DNA from: Vespula vulgaris
Lineage: Eukaryota > Arthropoda > Insecta > Hymenoptera > Vespidae
Assembly (NCBI RefSeq): GCF_905475345.1
Contig: NC_066589.1
Span: forward strand, 4,149,501-4,213,500
Length of the DNA stretch: 64,000 nucleotides
Direction of reading: 5' to 3'
Shown: one piece after another, positions 41,360-52,545 of the stretch
How the letters are laid out: every line of letters starts with the position of its first letter
Numbering within the stretch: the first letter of the stretch is position 1
The notes under the pieces: model-generated
What the model was told of the DNA's origin: nothing
Database searches by the model: none
Seen by the model: only the letters and a program-made list of their open reading frames with translations
Program-made: the position numbers and the translations under genes

Positions 41360-44300
41360 TTAACTTGGTGGTAATATCCATGTCGACGGTTCGATAATTC
41401 TTTTTCTTTCTTGTTTTCTCCTATGTCCGCGATATCTGTTTCTATTCGGACTCCAATCAATAGTCCTATCTTGTATTTTGTTTACTGACATAGAAATTAA
41501 TTGATTTTCTTGTATTTCATCGTTTTCCATCTCACTAGGATTAACAAAATTATATTGTACATGGTAGTAATGTCTTAAACTTGGTTCGTTACGAAATTTT
41601 TGCATTGTAATCCAAACGTGACATAATAAATACGGAAATCTACTGAGCCAATATTCCGTAAATTTGTCAGGAATTTCACCTAAACTTTGTTGCGCAGCTG
41701 GCGTTAATTCCCTATAATGATGTTTCTGAAAGAATCGATCAGGAAATTATATTGTACTTTTGTTATTAATCTTTGCGTATTATTTCTTATTCGTTAGATA
41801 AGATTTATAACTTTCGTATACCTTGTTTCGTAATGCTCTTAACAAATCTCTAACACTTTCACCTCGATAACTTCTATACTTTCGAAGATCCGTCGCAACT
41901 TCATGGTCAATATGCATCCTCCAATCTCCTCTTACGACTCGTTCATTACCACTTTCAAGAGCTAACAATGCTGGACTATCGGATTGATCTTTTTCAACAC
42001 GATCGCTGACATCCTAAAATATAAGTCAAATGTAAAGAAATATACATATTATAATTCTATTATGTAGACGTATTATTACAGCAATAACTTTACATACTTG
42101 AAAGAAACCAAGTATTTGGATAGGTTCCCAAAATAATGGGTGATTGTAGACTGCCAAAGCTGGTGGTCGTTCTGATGGATCTTCAGAGATCATTGCTTTT
42201 ATAAGATTCAATGCTAATTCTTTATCACTTTGCGATATTCCTTGTAACGCTGTCAAATTACTTTCACCGCCTATATAAGATATACGAGCATTGAAACGAT
42301 CGTATGAATATTTCGATTGATCATATGCAAATTATATAAAAAATATTAAGAACATAAAAACATTAAAATATTATGCAAACTAATATAAAAAATATTACAA
42401 AGTATGTTGGCTTGTCTTCTCAAGGGATCACCAAATGGATGTTTTCCATCAGAAAGAACATAATAAAAAACACAACCGAGAGAAAAAATATCAACGGCGC
42501 ATGTTGTTCTTTCTCCATTTAGCATCTCTGGTGCTATCCAACCGTCTGTCCCAGTTACACCAGAACGTCGCGAAAATGATACACGACCAAGCTGTAACTT
42601 TTTGCAAAGACCAAAATCTGATATCATCGCTCTGACTTCTCCCCGCGGTCCGGGAACCGATAGAAGGACATTATGTGGTTTGATATCTCTGTGAACTATG
42701 AATATATAGTAAGTATGACTAAACGTTATAGAGGTGTTGGCAAGCATCAAAGTAAAAATTACCGATATCTAAAAAATGTAAATGTTCAAGCCCTGATGTA
42801 GCCTGTCGTAATATATTTTTCACAGATATCTTTTCTCTGTTATATCTTCCTGCTACATAATCTTGTAAGGTAGCTTCTGCTAACTCCAAAGCAATATACC
42901 TAAACATTCTATCGTGTTCAGTGCAAAAATATCGTACAACGTTAGGATGTTCATCCGATTCTCTAAGTAATGCTACTTCACGATCAGCAAACGTGAAACA
43001 GTCCGGTAATAATCGCTTAACGGCTACTGAACGGCCATCGAATTCACCCCTGATACAATTATAATAGTCAGAAATGACGAGAGTTTTCCATAAATAGATA
43101 GAAGAATAAAAAATATAATTCTATACCCACTTATATACAAATGTACCCTCGCATCCTTTGCCTAGCACTTCACTAGTACTAAAAGTAATCTTTCCCACTC
43201 TTACTAGACCTTCTCCCATATCTTCAAGAATAACAATGTTATTACGTTTACCATTACTGCTTGTACGACTGTTCTCACGTGAACCCTGGATGAATTATTT
43301 ATGTTTATATTAATATGGATACACTGTCATTTTCGTAATAATTAAAAGCTATTGTAAAGTCATGAATTTTATCGTTTTCAAAAGATAATATATAACACAG
43401 CGTTTCTCAACCTTTTTAGTTGAAATTGGATCGTGCGGCCCAATATATTACTTTGTAATTGTATTGTGGCCTAAATAGAATATAACATTTTTAAGAACCT
43501 GATAAACTAAGTTAAGTCATTATATATTTTTTTTTCAAGATACAATAACTCTACTCTGTTGAGACGGCATTCTCGCTAATTCATCTAAATATTTTACGAG
43601 AACTTTCTGGAAATCTCTTGCAAATTAATCACTTTTCTCGCTTTAGCGCATGGTAACAACTATCAATTTGCAACCCGGCTCAATATTGAGGCACGATCCA
43701 TAGCTTGAGGAACGTTGCTTATATAGAAATCGATGTTTATATATATAATGTAATATCACACCTGTGACATCTGTTGAAATTCTTTAAACTGTGCATTGAA
43801 ATACCAAAACATTGTAACTATACATCCAATAAGAATAATAAGTGCTAATTTTAATCCTTTGTTCTCTTGTTGATTAAGCCATTTTTTACTCGCCCTATAA
43901 CTTTCAGCTAAAATTTTATGCCAATTTTCCTCTTGGATTGTATTACCAGTTATTGGAGTATTATCAGTTAATGTAGTTGGTAAATGTGTTGGTGTTGAAT
44001 TCAAAGATGATGTTTCTACTTGAATTACGTCAGACCGTCCAGTAATTTGAAGTGGTTGATGTTTAGATTTATATTCTGCTGGTATTTTGTAATGACCTGA
44101 TATATTTAGAAAAATTCAACAATACAATAATGAAATTCTTTGTATACATTCATTATAAATAATATTATATAATCAAAATATTCATTATATGATTATAATC
44201 AAGCATATTACCTAATGCTATAATACTCTTCTCTCTTGTAATACTTTGATACCCATCATGAGCAATATGGATATTTCCAATAACTACATGATCCCCAGGT

Positions 44301-45940
44301 AAAGGAACTCTATTATCATTTTTATGAATCTGTGCAATTGTTAATGGCCCTTCTAGCAACAAATATTCTGCTTTACTTGATATGGTTGCAGTTGTTGAGT
44401 CAACTAAAGATGGTAAAGCATACAGTCCATATCTATGTTGTCCGATATATAATGTAGGACTAAGAAACATAAAAAAATTCAATATAATAATGATACATAT
44501 TTACTGTAAAAAGTTTAACAGAAGATTACTCACAACAATTGAATATCAGTTGGTTTTGTTACAAAATGCCCTAGTAAATTATCTAATGTTCCTTCTGCAA
44601 CACTTGTGAATGGTAGAGTTAATAGGCCATCCTTAGTGACTGTATATGTTGCTATAACTGGACTTTCTAAATCTAATTGCCATAGAATTGTGCCTTGCCT
44701 TCTATCCAAAGTTACTACTCGGCCTGTTGAACTAGTAGTAAAATGTATCAGATCTGCAAAATGTGTTATAATTATTATAAATATTCCAATTATATCAAAT
44801 CCTTATTACTATTATCTCATAATTATTAATAACCATAATTTTCGCTTCCATCGCTTTCCATTTTTGCTGCAGAATAATCATAAAATGTTACATTCCATTT
44901 TCTATCTTTCTGCTTACTATCCACCATTATGATATTGTATTCTGTGCGTCCAATAAAAATAACATCTTGCATTTCTACAGGACATGTATTGCCTGCTTTA
45001 TCAAAACCTAAAACTTGTTCTCTTCTACCTGTTCTAGGATCAACTGTAAACCATGTATCAATTTTTCTACCAGTATATAATATACCGTCACTACTACGAC
45101 AAGGACTATTAGCTACCAATTGTGGAATAGTAAATGGTAGTTTTTTAAGAGCTTCAGAACCTGTTCCAAATAAATACAATGATCCATCCTTTGGATCTGG
45201 TAGAAACATAGGCCTACAAATAAAATTTCTTATCAATATTTATATAAAATATCTAAAATCTGTCAGAATATATATCACTACAGCATATAAAACAATTTAT
45301 AATTTAAAACAAAAAATTACATACATTGTAGTTTCAGGGAAATCGGTAGGTACTTTGACAAGTGGTTCTATAACAAATAAAGAAAAGAATAATATCAATA
45401 AACTTAAAATTATATTGATATATTTTACATAGTATTTTATTATGTAATACCATCATCCTGTTTCCACCGTATTTCTCCAGATCTTTGACCAACTCCCACT
45501 AATGCACCACCAAGAGTAGAAAAAATAATAAGAGGATCGTCTTGTTCACAAGCAAGTCCTGTATTGTGATTCTACATACAGAAGACGAGATATTACAAAA
45601 TAATCTTTATTCCTTATTAAAAGGATCTTAAATATTAATTGCGGGTTATAAACTTAAAAATAAGTTTGAATTATTTAACACCTTCGGATTAATATTGGAT
45701 ATAATTCTCATAAGAAAAATTATATTTCAAAAAGTAGTTACTTTACATATGTTTACGCAATGAATTGCTCGAATATTATGTATGCATACATATATATACT
45801 TGTAAAAAACAGATAAAACTGTTCACTTGTTGTGCATATTTATATAAAATACATACCTCTTGCACTTGTTGAGACACAATATTAGGAGGGATCGTTGTAG
45901 TAATAAAACATAAGAGTATGATGACTCGTCCGTACGCCAT
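41360..45940 (-). CDS. Ire1: IRE1: ER stress sensor kinase/endoribonuclease
   Basis: IRE1 senses unfolded proteins in the ER lumen and cuts XBP1-type mRNA. Exons: 45857-45940, 45451-45571, 45325-45367, 44834-45213, 44534-44753, 44212-44459, 43762-44096, 43131-43285, 42763-43049, 42399-42695, 42098-42270, 41822-42013, 41360-41725; all phases agree, 966 residues. The signal peptide is MAYGRVIILLCFITTTIPP. The luminal domain shows FLPDPKDGSLY, LPFTIPQLV and SPCRSSDGILYTG. A membrane helix lies at about 447-465. Kinase landmarks: K540 (VAVK), HRD D628, DFG D651, and SFSRRSG in the activation loop. The KEN RNase has N844 and H848 in RNKKHHY, matching human N906 and H910. The linker between membrane and kinase is short. 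The exon 4 donor (GTTATT) is weak but supported by phase. Confidence 0.97.
43398..43717. mobile_element. hAT-like nonautonomous element (MITE) in IRE1 intron 7
   Basis: The 320-base segment begins CAGCGTTTCTCAACCT and ends AGCTTGAGGAACGTTG, which are imperfect inverted repeats (13 of 16). A further inverted pair, GGATCGTGC at 43428-43436 and its complement at 43691-43699, lies inside. CAG(N)G..TCTCAACC termini are typical of hAT transposons. There is no coding capacity, and the flanking 8 bases (ATATAACA / CTTATATA) do not form a clear target duplication, so it is probably old. Confidence 0.5.
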
Positions 45941-47680
45941 ATCAAAATTGGCCCTTTAGTTTTTGGGTAAAATCTAGGTTATGTCCGACTCTTTCGGGAA
46001 TATAAATTTTACAAAATATCGTGACCACCTCCATACAATAACAATAAAAGGAAAGACACATTGATTGTCCATCAAAGAACCTATTAAGAAGCTTTAATCT
46101 TCAGATATAAGCTCACAATGTCGATGTTTTCCAATATCACTGATACGACGACAAGAAAATAATATTATTTGACTTCGAACAATATTTGTTATTCTCTCGT
46201 ATTCTGTCGTCATTCTGTCATTATTCTGTAGTTCGTTAAAAAGAAATTATTTTTTGTTACAAAACTACGTATATACATTTCTATAATGTACATGTAATGA
46301 TTTGTTGTCAGAATAATCCACCTCTTTTGTAAAACTAGCAACAAGTAGCACTACGATCAAAACGCGCGTCCACGTATTGATATTTGAAATTCGATATAAA
46401 AAGTAGGTGTAAAAGATAATGACTAACACGTTTATAACTATCTTTTTTTTTTCGTACGACCATATAAATTATCAATATTTAATTTTGGTTTAGTTTTATA
46501 TAAAGTTTAGTTTTATACGAAGACAAGAAATACAATCGCAGAAACTGCATCATCTAATATATTTTTAATCAATATCATGAGACTATCAGTAGTACAAAAA
46601 AAATTATGTTTATAATACATTTTTAGCAATTGTGTTTATATAGATATATAAGTTGACAACAAAACAAAGTGCAACGTCATTTCAACTAATGGAATATTAT
46701 ATCGAAGACCTTCAATATGAATTATTATCATATTACACTGCTAAATACGCAATACCCGGTAAAATGATATAATACATAATAAATTCGATAACATACGAGT
46801 ACGAAAAAATTATTTAATATTCTAGAAGACTTTGTTCTACAAATGTATATATAATGCTCTTTAAAAATATGCATTAATTAAAATTATTATTATTGAATTT
46901 GTATCATATTTTTACACTTATTTTGCATAATGTTTATTTTATACCTTAGTCGTGTGCAATCAGAGATGAGCAAACGTTTCGTCAAAGGAGAAATAATTCT
47001 TCGACTGTTGCCATTCGATTGGCTTTACTCGAGTATGCTTACTTTTCCAATGTTTTCAAACGTTATAGTTCAGACAAATAATATACATACAAATCTTCTA
47101 TTTGTAGATAAAACATAGTAAATCGTGGTATAACAATATAATGACTGTAAACAAACATTGGAGAGTGCTGGATCTCTATTTTGATATGATGAAAACGAGA
47201 ATCTATATGGAGAAATAACAGAAAGAGTGGGGGTAAGAGGCAATTGGTTTCGTCAGCCAATTCATATTTCTTTTATATATACATGGCTAATATTAAATAT
47301 TATAAAATATTGAAAATGTTTATTAACCTTTGATAGATATTATATTATAATCTCAGATTGTATATAATAACCAATAAATATTTTTATTCAAAGGGTAATT
47401 ATGAGTAAAAATTAAACGTATTTAATATTTCAAATTTTCGTTAATCTAAAATATCAACTAATAGATAAGTTCTACAATTTAATGATATATATAAAACATT
47501 CATTAATAAATTGTATCGCTATAAATAAATACAACAAATTTTAGATTAATACAATTTTTATTTTTAGAAACCAAATTTAAATCTGAGATAACCTTATCTG
47601 CAATAATATTGTGTACAAACGTTAAATTACAGAGTACTTTCCATAATATTACAAGAAGATTATTAAAAAGCTGAATAAAA
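45941..47680. promoter_or_regulatory. Divergent intergenic region, IRE1 / MTG1
   Basis: This holds the upstream regions of IRE1 (minus) and MTG1 (plus). It is AT-rich. Open frames at 46930-47118 and 47063-47260 overlap on opposite strands and show no family features. No specific promoter motif is claimed. Confidence 0.45.
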
Positions 47681-48655
47681 ATGAAGGATATAGGAGGTAC
47701 AGTAACAAAAACTTTTCGAGAGACATTTAAACTAGTTCAAAAAGATACTCTACGATGGTTTCCTGGACATATGGATAAAGGTTTAAAGCAAATGGAACAG
47801 CGTTTGAAGAATGTTGATTGTATAGTAGAAGTACATGATGCTAGAGTACCGATTTCAGGACGTCAAGCAGATTTTCGTCATACTTTAACTGGTTTAAAAC
47901 CACATATTTTTGTATTAAATAAGATTGATTTAGCTGACTTGAAATATAAGCAGCAAATAGAATCTACTCTAAAGAATGAAGGATTATCTCATATACTCTT
48001 TACTAATTTTAAAAATCAAGATTGCAAGGGCATGAAAAAAATATTACCTTTGGCTAAAGAATTAATATCGAATTCGGAACGATATAATAGAAGTAATGAA
48101 GAATCTTTTGCAATGATGATTATCGGTGTACCTAATGTAGGAAAATCTTCTTTAATTAATCGTTTAAGAAATACTTATTTAAAAAAATCAAAAGCTACAA
48201 AAGAAGGGCCTATAGCAGGAGTGACACGGTCTGTATTAACTCGTATAAAAATAGCTGAAAATCCAGATTTTTATTTGTTGGACACTCCAGGTATTTTAGC
48301 ACCTCATGTGAAAGATATATACACTGGTCTCAAGTTAGCTTTGATTGGTTGTTTACAAGATCACTTGGTAGGACATATTGTAGTTGCTGATTTTCTTCTT
48401 TTTTGCTTAAATAAATATGGAAAATATGAGTATGTTGAAAAATTAGGTTTATCTGAGCCAAATGATGATATCATTTTTATTCTTACTTTTATTGCTGCAA
48501 AGCTTGGAAAAACTCTAAAATTACGTGATTGTACTAATAAATATATTATTAAACCTGATATGCAAGTTGCTGCTACATACTTTATTAATATGTTTAGAAA
48601 TGGAGAATTTGGTCCTATTTGTTTAGACGAGGATAAATTATTTAATGAGAATTAA
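47681..48655 (+). CDS. MTG1: Mitochondrial ribosome-associated GTPase 1
   Basis: MTG1 is a circularly permuted GTPase (YlqF/RbgA type) that acts on the mitochondrial large ribosomal subunit late in assembly. The single-exon coding sequence gives 324 residues, close to the human length of 334. Motif order confirms permutation: RWFPGHM at 25-31, DARVPISGR at 53-61, G4 NKID at 80-83, then the P-loop GVPNVGKSS from G149, the G2 region AGVTRSV, and G3 DTPG at 201-204. GLKLALIGCLQDHLVG follows, as in the family. The N-terminus before RWFPGHM is short and basic, consistent with mitochondrial import but not diagnostic. A non-coding 5' exon upstream of 47,681 is possible. AATAAA at 48817-48822 may serve as poly(A) signal. 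Confidence 0.95.
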   Translation: MKDIGGTVTKTFRETFKLVQKDTLRWFPGHMDKGLKQMEQRLKNVDCIVEVHDARVPISGRQADFRHTLTGLKPHIFVLNKIDLADLKYKQQIESTLKNEGLSHILFTNFKNQDCKGMKKILPLAKELISNSERYNRSNEESFAMMIIGVPNVGKSSLINRLRNTYLKKSKATKEGPIAGVTRSVLTRIKIAENPDFYLLDTPGILAPHVKDIYTGLKLALIGCLQDHLVGHIVVADFLLFCLNKYGKYEYVEKLGLSEPNDDIIFILTFIAAKLGKTLKLRDCTNKYIIKPDMQVAATYFINMFRNGEFGPICLDEDKLFNEN

Positions 48656-48816
48656 TTTAATAAATACTTCACATATTTAAAATTGCAAGTTACAAGATTA
48701 GTTGAATGAATTAGAAAGTTTTTATATTATTGTAACTTTAAATTTGACAATATCATTTGGCAAAACTTATTTTTTCCATAAAAAACTATATCATGTTCGT
48801 TAATATAAATAATTAT

Positions 48817-48822
48817 AATAAA
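48817..48822 (+). terminator. Possible poly(A) signal of MTG1
   Basis: AATAAA about 160 bases past the stop; another at 48659-48664 is only a few bases from the stop and is less likely. Confidence 0.4.
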
Positions 48823-49602
48823 TAATATATATTTCTTAACTACTTAATATTCTCATCATTATGCACTGTCATGCACTAATAGATATATCACATATATATG
48901 TAATATAACTATTTTTTGTAACAAACCAGTACTATGTACATATGAGGTGGTAATAATTTTTATTTTACATTATAAAGAAATAATATAAAATAAAATAATT
49001 ATTTATTGGAGGCAATTTTTAAAAATAGCAATTACGATATAAAATAAATTACGATTGTAAATAATTAATTTTTATAAGAACGATATAACATATTATTTCT
49101 TTATTACAAAATGTATAATGAAAAAGTCGAAACCGACGTAATATAAAACAATAATATAAAAGTAACAATATTTTTTTCCTTATAATATATTTTGGTTATA
49201 AAGATTTAACATTTTTTTTAAAAAGGTATTACATATTTTTAACATATTTTTAAAAAAGTTATACATTAATTTGTTAAATTTTTTATACGCAGTGTATATC
49301 AAAATTTAATATATCTAATACATCGTATCTTTCCATTTAGTCAATGTAGAAATACTGTTACTTTCTCTTTTAGTAGTAGAGAAACTGCTTACATGTGTAC
49401 TTGTATTCTTTCACGCCGATATTTTGGAAAAAGCCCCATACAAATCTTATGATTGTTATTAGTTAATACATTTTTTGTTATAAGCATTAATTTATAATGT
49501 AATATAACAATCATAGCAATTCTGTAGTATTTTTTTAACCTTGAAATTTGAAGCGTATAACGGTAAACATATTAACAAATTTTACACGTATTTGTAGTGA
49601 AA
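48823..49602. other. Intergenic spacer MTG1 / PTPMT1
   Basis: Very AT-rich, almost without CpG, with no supported gene. It must contain the PTPMT1 promoter and 5' UTR. Confidence 0.5.
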
Positions 49603-50453
49603 ATGTTTGCGAGAGTGACTTTTTACCCGACGTTATTATATAATGTTTTAATGGAAAAAATAACGTCGAGAAATTGGTATGATAGAATCGACGAGACTGT
49701 AATTTTGGGTGCATTACCTTTTCGATCTATGACAAAACAGGTATCCATTTTTGTTATTTTATTTTATTTAGTGTTTATTACAACAGATTTTTTTAATCGT
49801 TTTTTACATTTCACACTGCAGTTAGTTGAGAAGGAAAATATGAAGGCAGTAGTTTCTATGAATGAAGATTATGAATTAGCCTTATTATCTAATTCAGAAA
49901 AGGTGCAAGCAATTAATATAGATTTATAACAAATTATTATGTTTGTGTAATATATTTTTGTTAAAAATGGTTACTTTCTTGATATTGATATTAGGACTGG
50001 AAGAAATACAATGTGGAATTTCTACAATTATCAACAACAGATATTTTTGAAGTACCTTGCCAAAAAAAGTTAAAAATGGGTGTAGATTTTATAAATAAAT
50101 TTCGTTGTACAGATAGAAAATTAAAAAATGATGATCATAATGATGATATCAAAGAAACACCATCAGTTTATGTTCACTGTAAAGCAGGCAGAACACGTAG
50201 TGCAACACTTGTTGGATGCTATTTAATGATGGTTAGATATATGATAAATCTATATTTGTTACAAAAATATAAATTTAGACAAATGTACATTTTTTTTATA
50301 ATAAAAATATTTCATCCTCAGAAAAATGGTTGGGTTCCTGAAGAAGCAATGGATTATATGAAAAGTAAAAGACAACATATATTACTTCATAGAGTCCAAC
50401 GGCATGCATTAAGACTTTTTTATGAAACACATGTACAAAATCAAAAACGATAA
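49603..50453 (+). CDS. PTPMT1: PTPMT1-like mitochondrial phosphatase
   Basis: PTPMT1 removes phosphate from phosphatidylglycerophosphate on the path to cardiolipin at the inner mitochondrial membrane. Exons 49603-49740, 49822-49902, 49995-50231 and 50322-50453 are all phase 0 and give 195 residues. Family motifs: FYPTLLYN, NWYDRIDETVILGALPFRS, VVSMNEDYE, LSTTDIF with the general acid D89, and the dual-specificity loop HCKAGRTRSA with nucleophile C135 and R141. WVPEEAMDYM follows, as in the human protein. An acidic insertion (KNDDHNDDIKE) precedes the active site. I chose the ATG at 49603; no earlier in-frame ATG is needed. Introns 1 (81 nt) and 3 (90 nt) are multiples of three without stops. 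AATAAA lies at 50499-50504. Confidence 0.93.
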
Positions 50454-50498
50454 ACAATATTAAAATTTAATCATGTATAATGTGCAGAGAAATAATTT

Positions 50499-50504
50499 AA
50501 TAAA
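50499..50504 (+). terminator. Poly(A) signal of PTPMT1
   Basis: AATAAA 46 bases after the PTPMT1 stop. Confidence 0.6.
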
Positions 50505-50591
50505 ACAATATTCAAAATCTAAATATAAAAAGCAGTTATCTGATATTTTAATAACAAATTATTTGTAATTTTTTATACATATAAAATTTTT

Positions 50592-50597
50592 TTTATT
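50592..50597 (-). terminator. Poly(A) signal of mitochondrial AlaRS
   Basis: AATAAA on the minus strand, 86 bases after the AlaRS stop and facing the PTPMT1 signal. Confidence 0.5.
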
Positions 50598-50682
50598 TGA
50601 ATTTGTTTTTTTTTTTTTAAATCATTTGTCCTTTAAATTTTTCTTAAATTTTCTTATACACACATTTCTATTTCTTCTTTTA

Positions 50683-52486
50683 CTAATTTTTCTCTGTAAT
50701 CATTTTTTTGTCTATTAACATGGATGCATATTCTGTAGCCTCTATAGCTGCTGTCTCTACCAATTTTTTTGCATGTTCCTCAGATATATTTTTAAATTTT
50801 GTATGGCATATCGTTAAAGAATTTTTATTTTTATTTAAATTAAATTCTTGATTAAAAACTTGAAAGATCACTTTTATCCATGTTTGAGCATTAAATTTAT
50901 CAGATAAAAATTCCTAGATTAAATACGTCAATCAAAAGCATATAATTATAAATGCAAATAATTGTAATACATTTTAATATAAAATTATTTTTTGTTTTAC
51001 CTGTGGTACACTGCAACTAACTTTAATGATATTCTTGTTATATGATATCAGAAGTATTGGTACATTTGGAAAAAGAAATATTACATCTTGTAAGGAAAGA
51101 TGTTTTAGTGTATGTTGTAAATTATGAACAATAAAAGAATTGTATGATTTCATAGAATCTTTTACTTCTGTTACAATAGAAGTCCTTGAAAAAGAAAAAT
51201 AGTAAAATTATATGAAATGAAAAATAGTATATATATCTATAACTTTGATATCTACCTTTCATTTGCTATTTTTTGTTTCATAATTATTTCAAGTAAATTT
51301 TGTAATTTTGCATTACATTCTTCCTTAATAAGATAAGGTAATGGTATATCTGCAGTTTCATTATTTTCGTTTAACTTCTGCTGTATCTCTTTAATTTGTA
51401 AATTTAACTCATCGTTTTTAATATTTTCAGTAGTAATATAATTTTCTAGTTTTTCAATCTTTTCCAATAATTGTTTACCAGCTAATATTGCTGCTTTAGC
51501 TAATGGTCCAGTAGTAGCATGAATTGTACAATTTAATGCACCTTTAGAACTATAATTTAGAACACAAAATTGTTCCAGAAATCCTGTGTTTTTAACATGT
51601 GTTCCACAACATAATTCTCTAAAAATTAATATTTTATTGTTAATGTATAAATTAATGGTTATGAAAATGATAAGAAATTTTAATCTTACTTACTTTGATT
51701 TTAATTCATTTGTATTAATATCGATTATCCTAATATCTGTATGTGGATATATTTCACCTGGTACCATTGTAACATTATTTTCTGCTAATAATTGCAACAA
51801 ATTCAAAATTCTATTGTCTACTAATGCATTGGTTTTTATAACATCGTTAATAAGTTGTTCTATTTTTGCTATATGTGTTAATGTAATTTCATCTCCAAAT
51901 GAAGAAAACTGAAACTTTAATATATTTTCAGAGACCAAAGAATTTCGTTGATAAACAACTGGGAATATAAACTTTAAAGCAGCATTTAGTAAATGTGTTG
52001 CTGTATGATTCCTCATATGACTTGTGCGGACATGTGTATCTATAAAGATTACACAATCATTCCAATCTTCTAATTCTGAATAAGCATTCCTATTACAAAA
52101 AACATATAGATGTATGTATAAATTTTGTTTCTTTTTTTTTCTAATTTAAAAGGAAGTATAAATACATACGCTAGATTATTTTTCACGAATTTGCCAGAGT
52201 GAATAACATAGCCATTAATTTTTTCAGCTTTACTTATCTGAAATATCACATTTTTTAAATAAATGAAACCTATGTCTGATTTTTGGCCTCCCTGAAATGA
52301 ATAACACATTGTTTTGTTTAATATGATGTCAATTTCATTTTTGTCATTTAATAGTATATCTGTATCTTTCTTTTTGTCAAAATTCATCAGAATTGCTTTT
52401 AACTCCTCTCCTAATATAAGGTTACCTGAAATATGTAAATATACATAATATCATATATTTCTAAATACTTTCCATTATAATTAATG

Positions 52487-52545
<59 letters not shown>

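Noticed and set aside
44606..45432. Plus-strand open frames of 108 and 167 codons
   Set aside because: They are antisense shadows of IRE1 luminal-domain exons.
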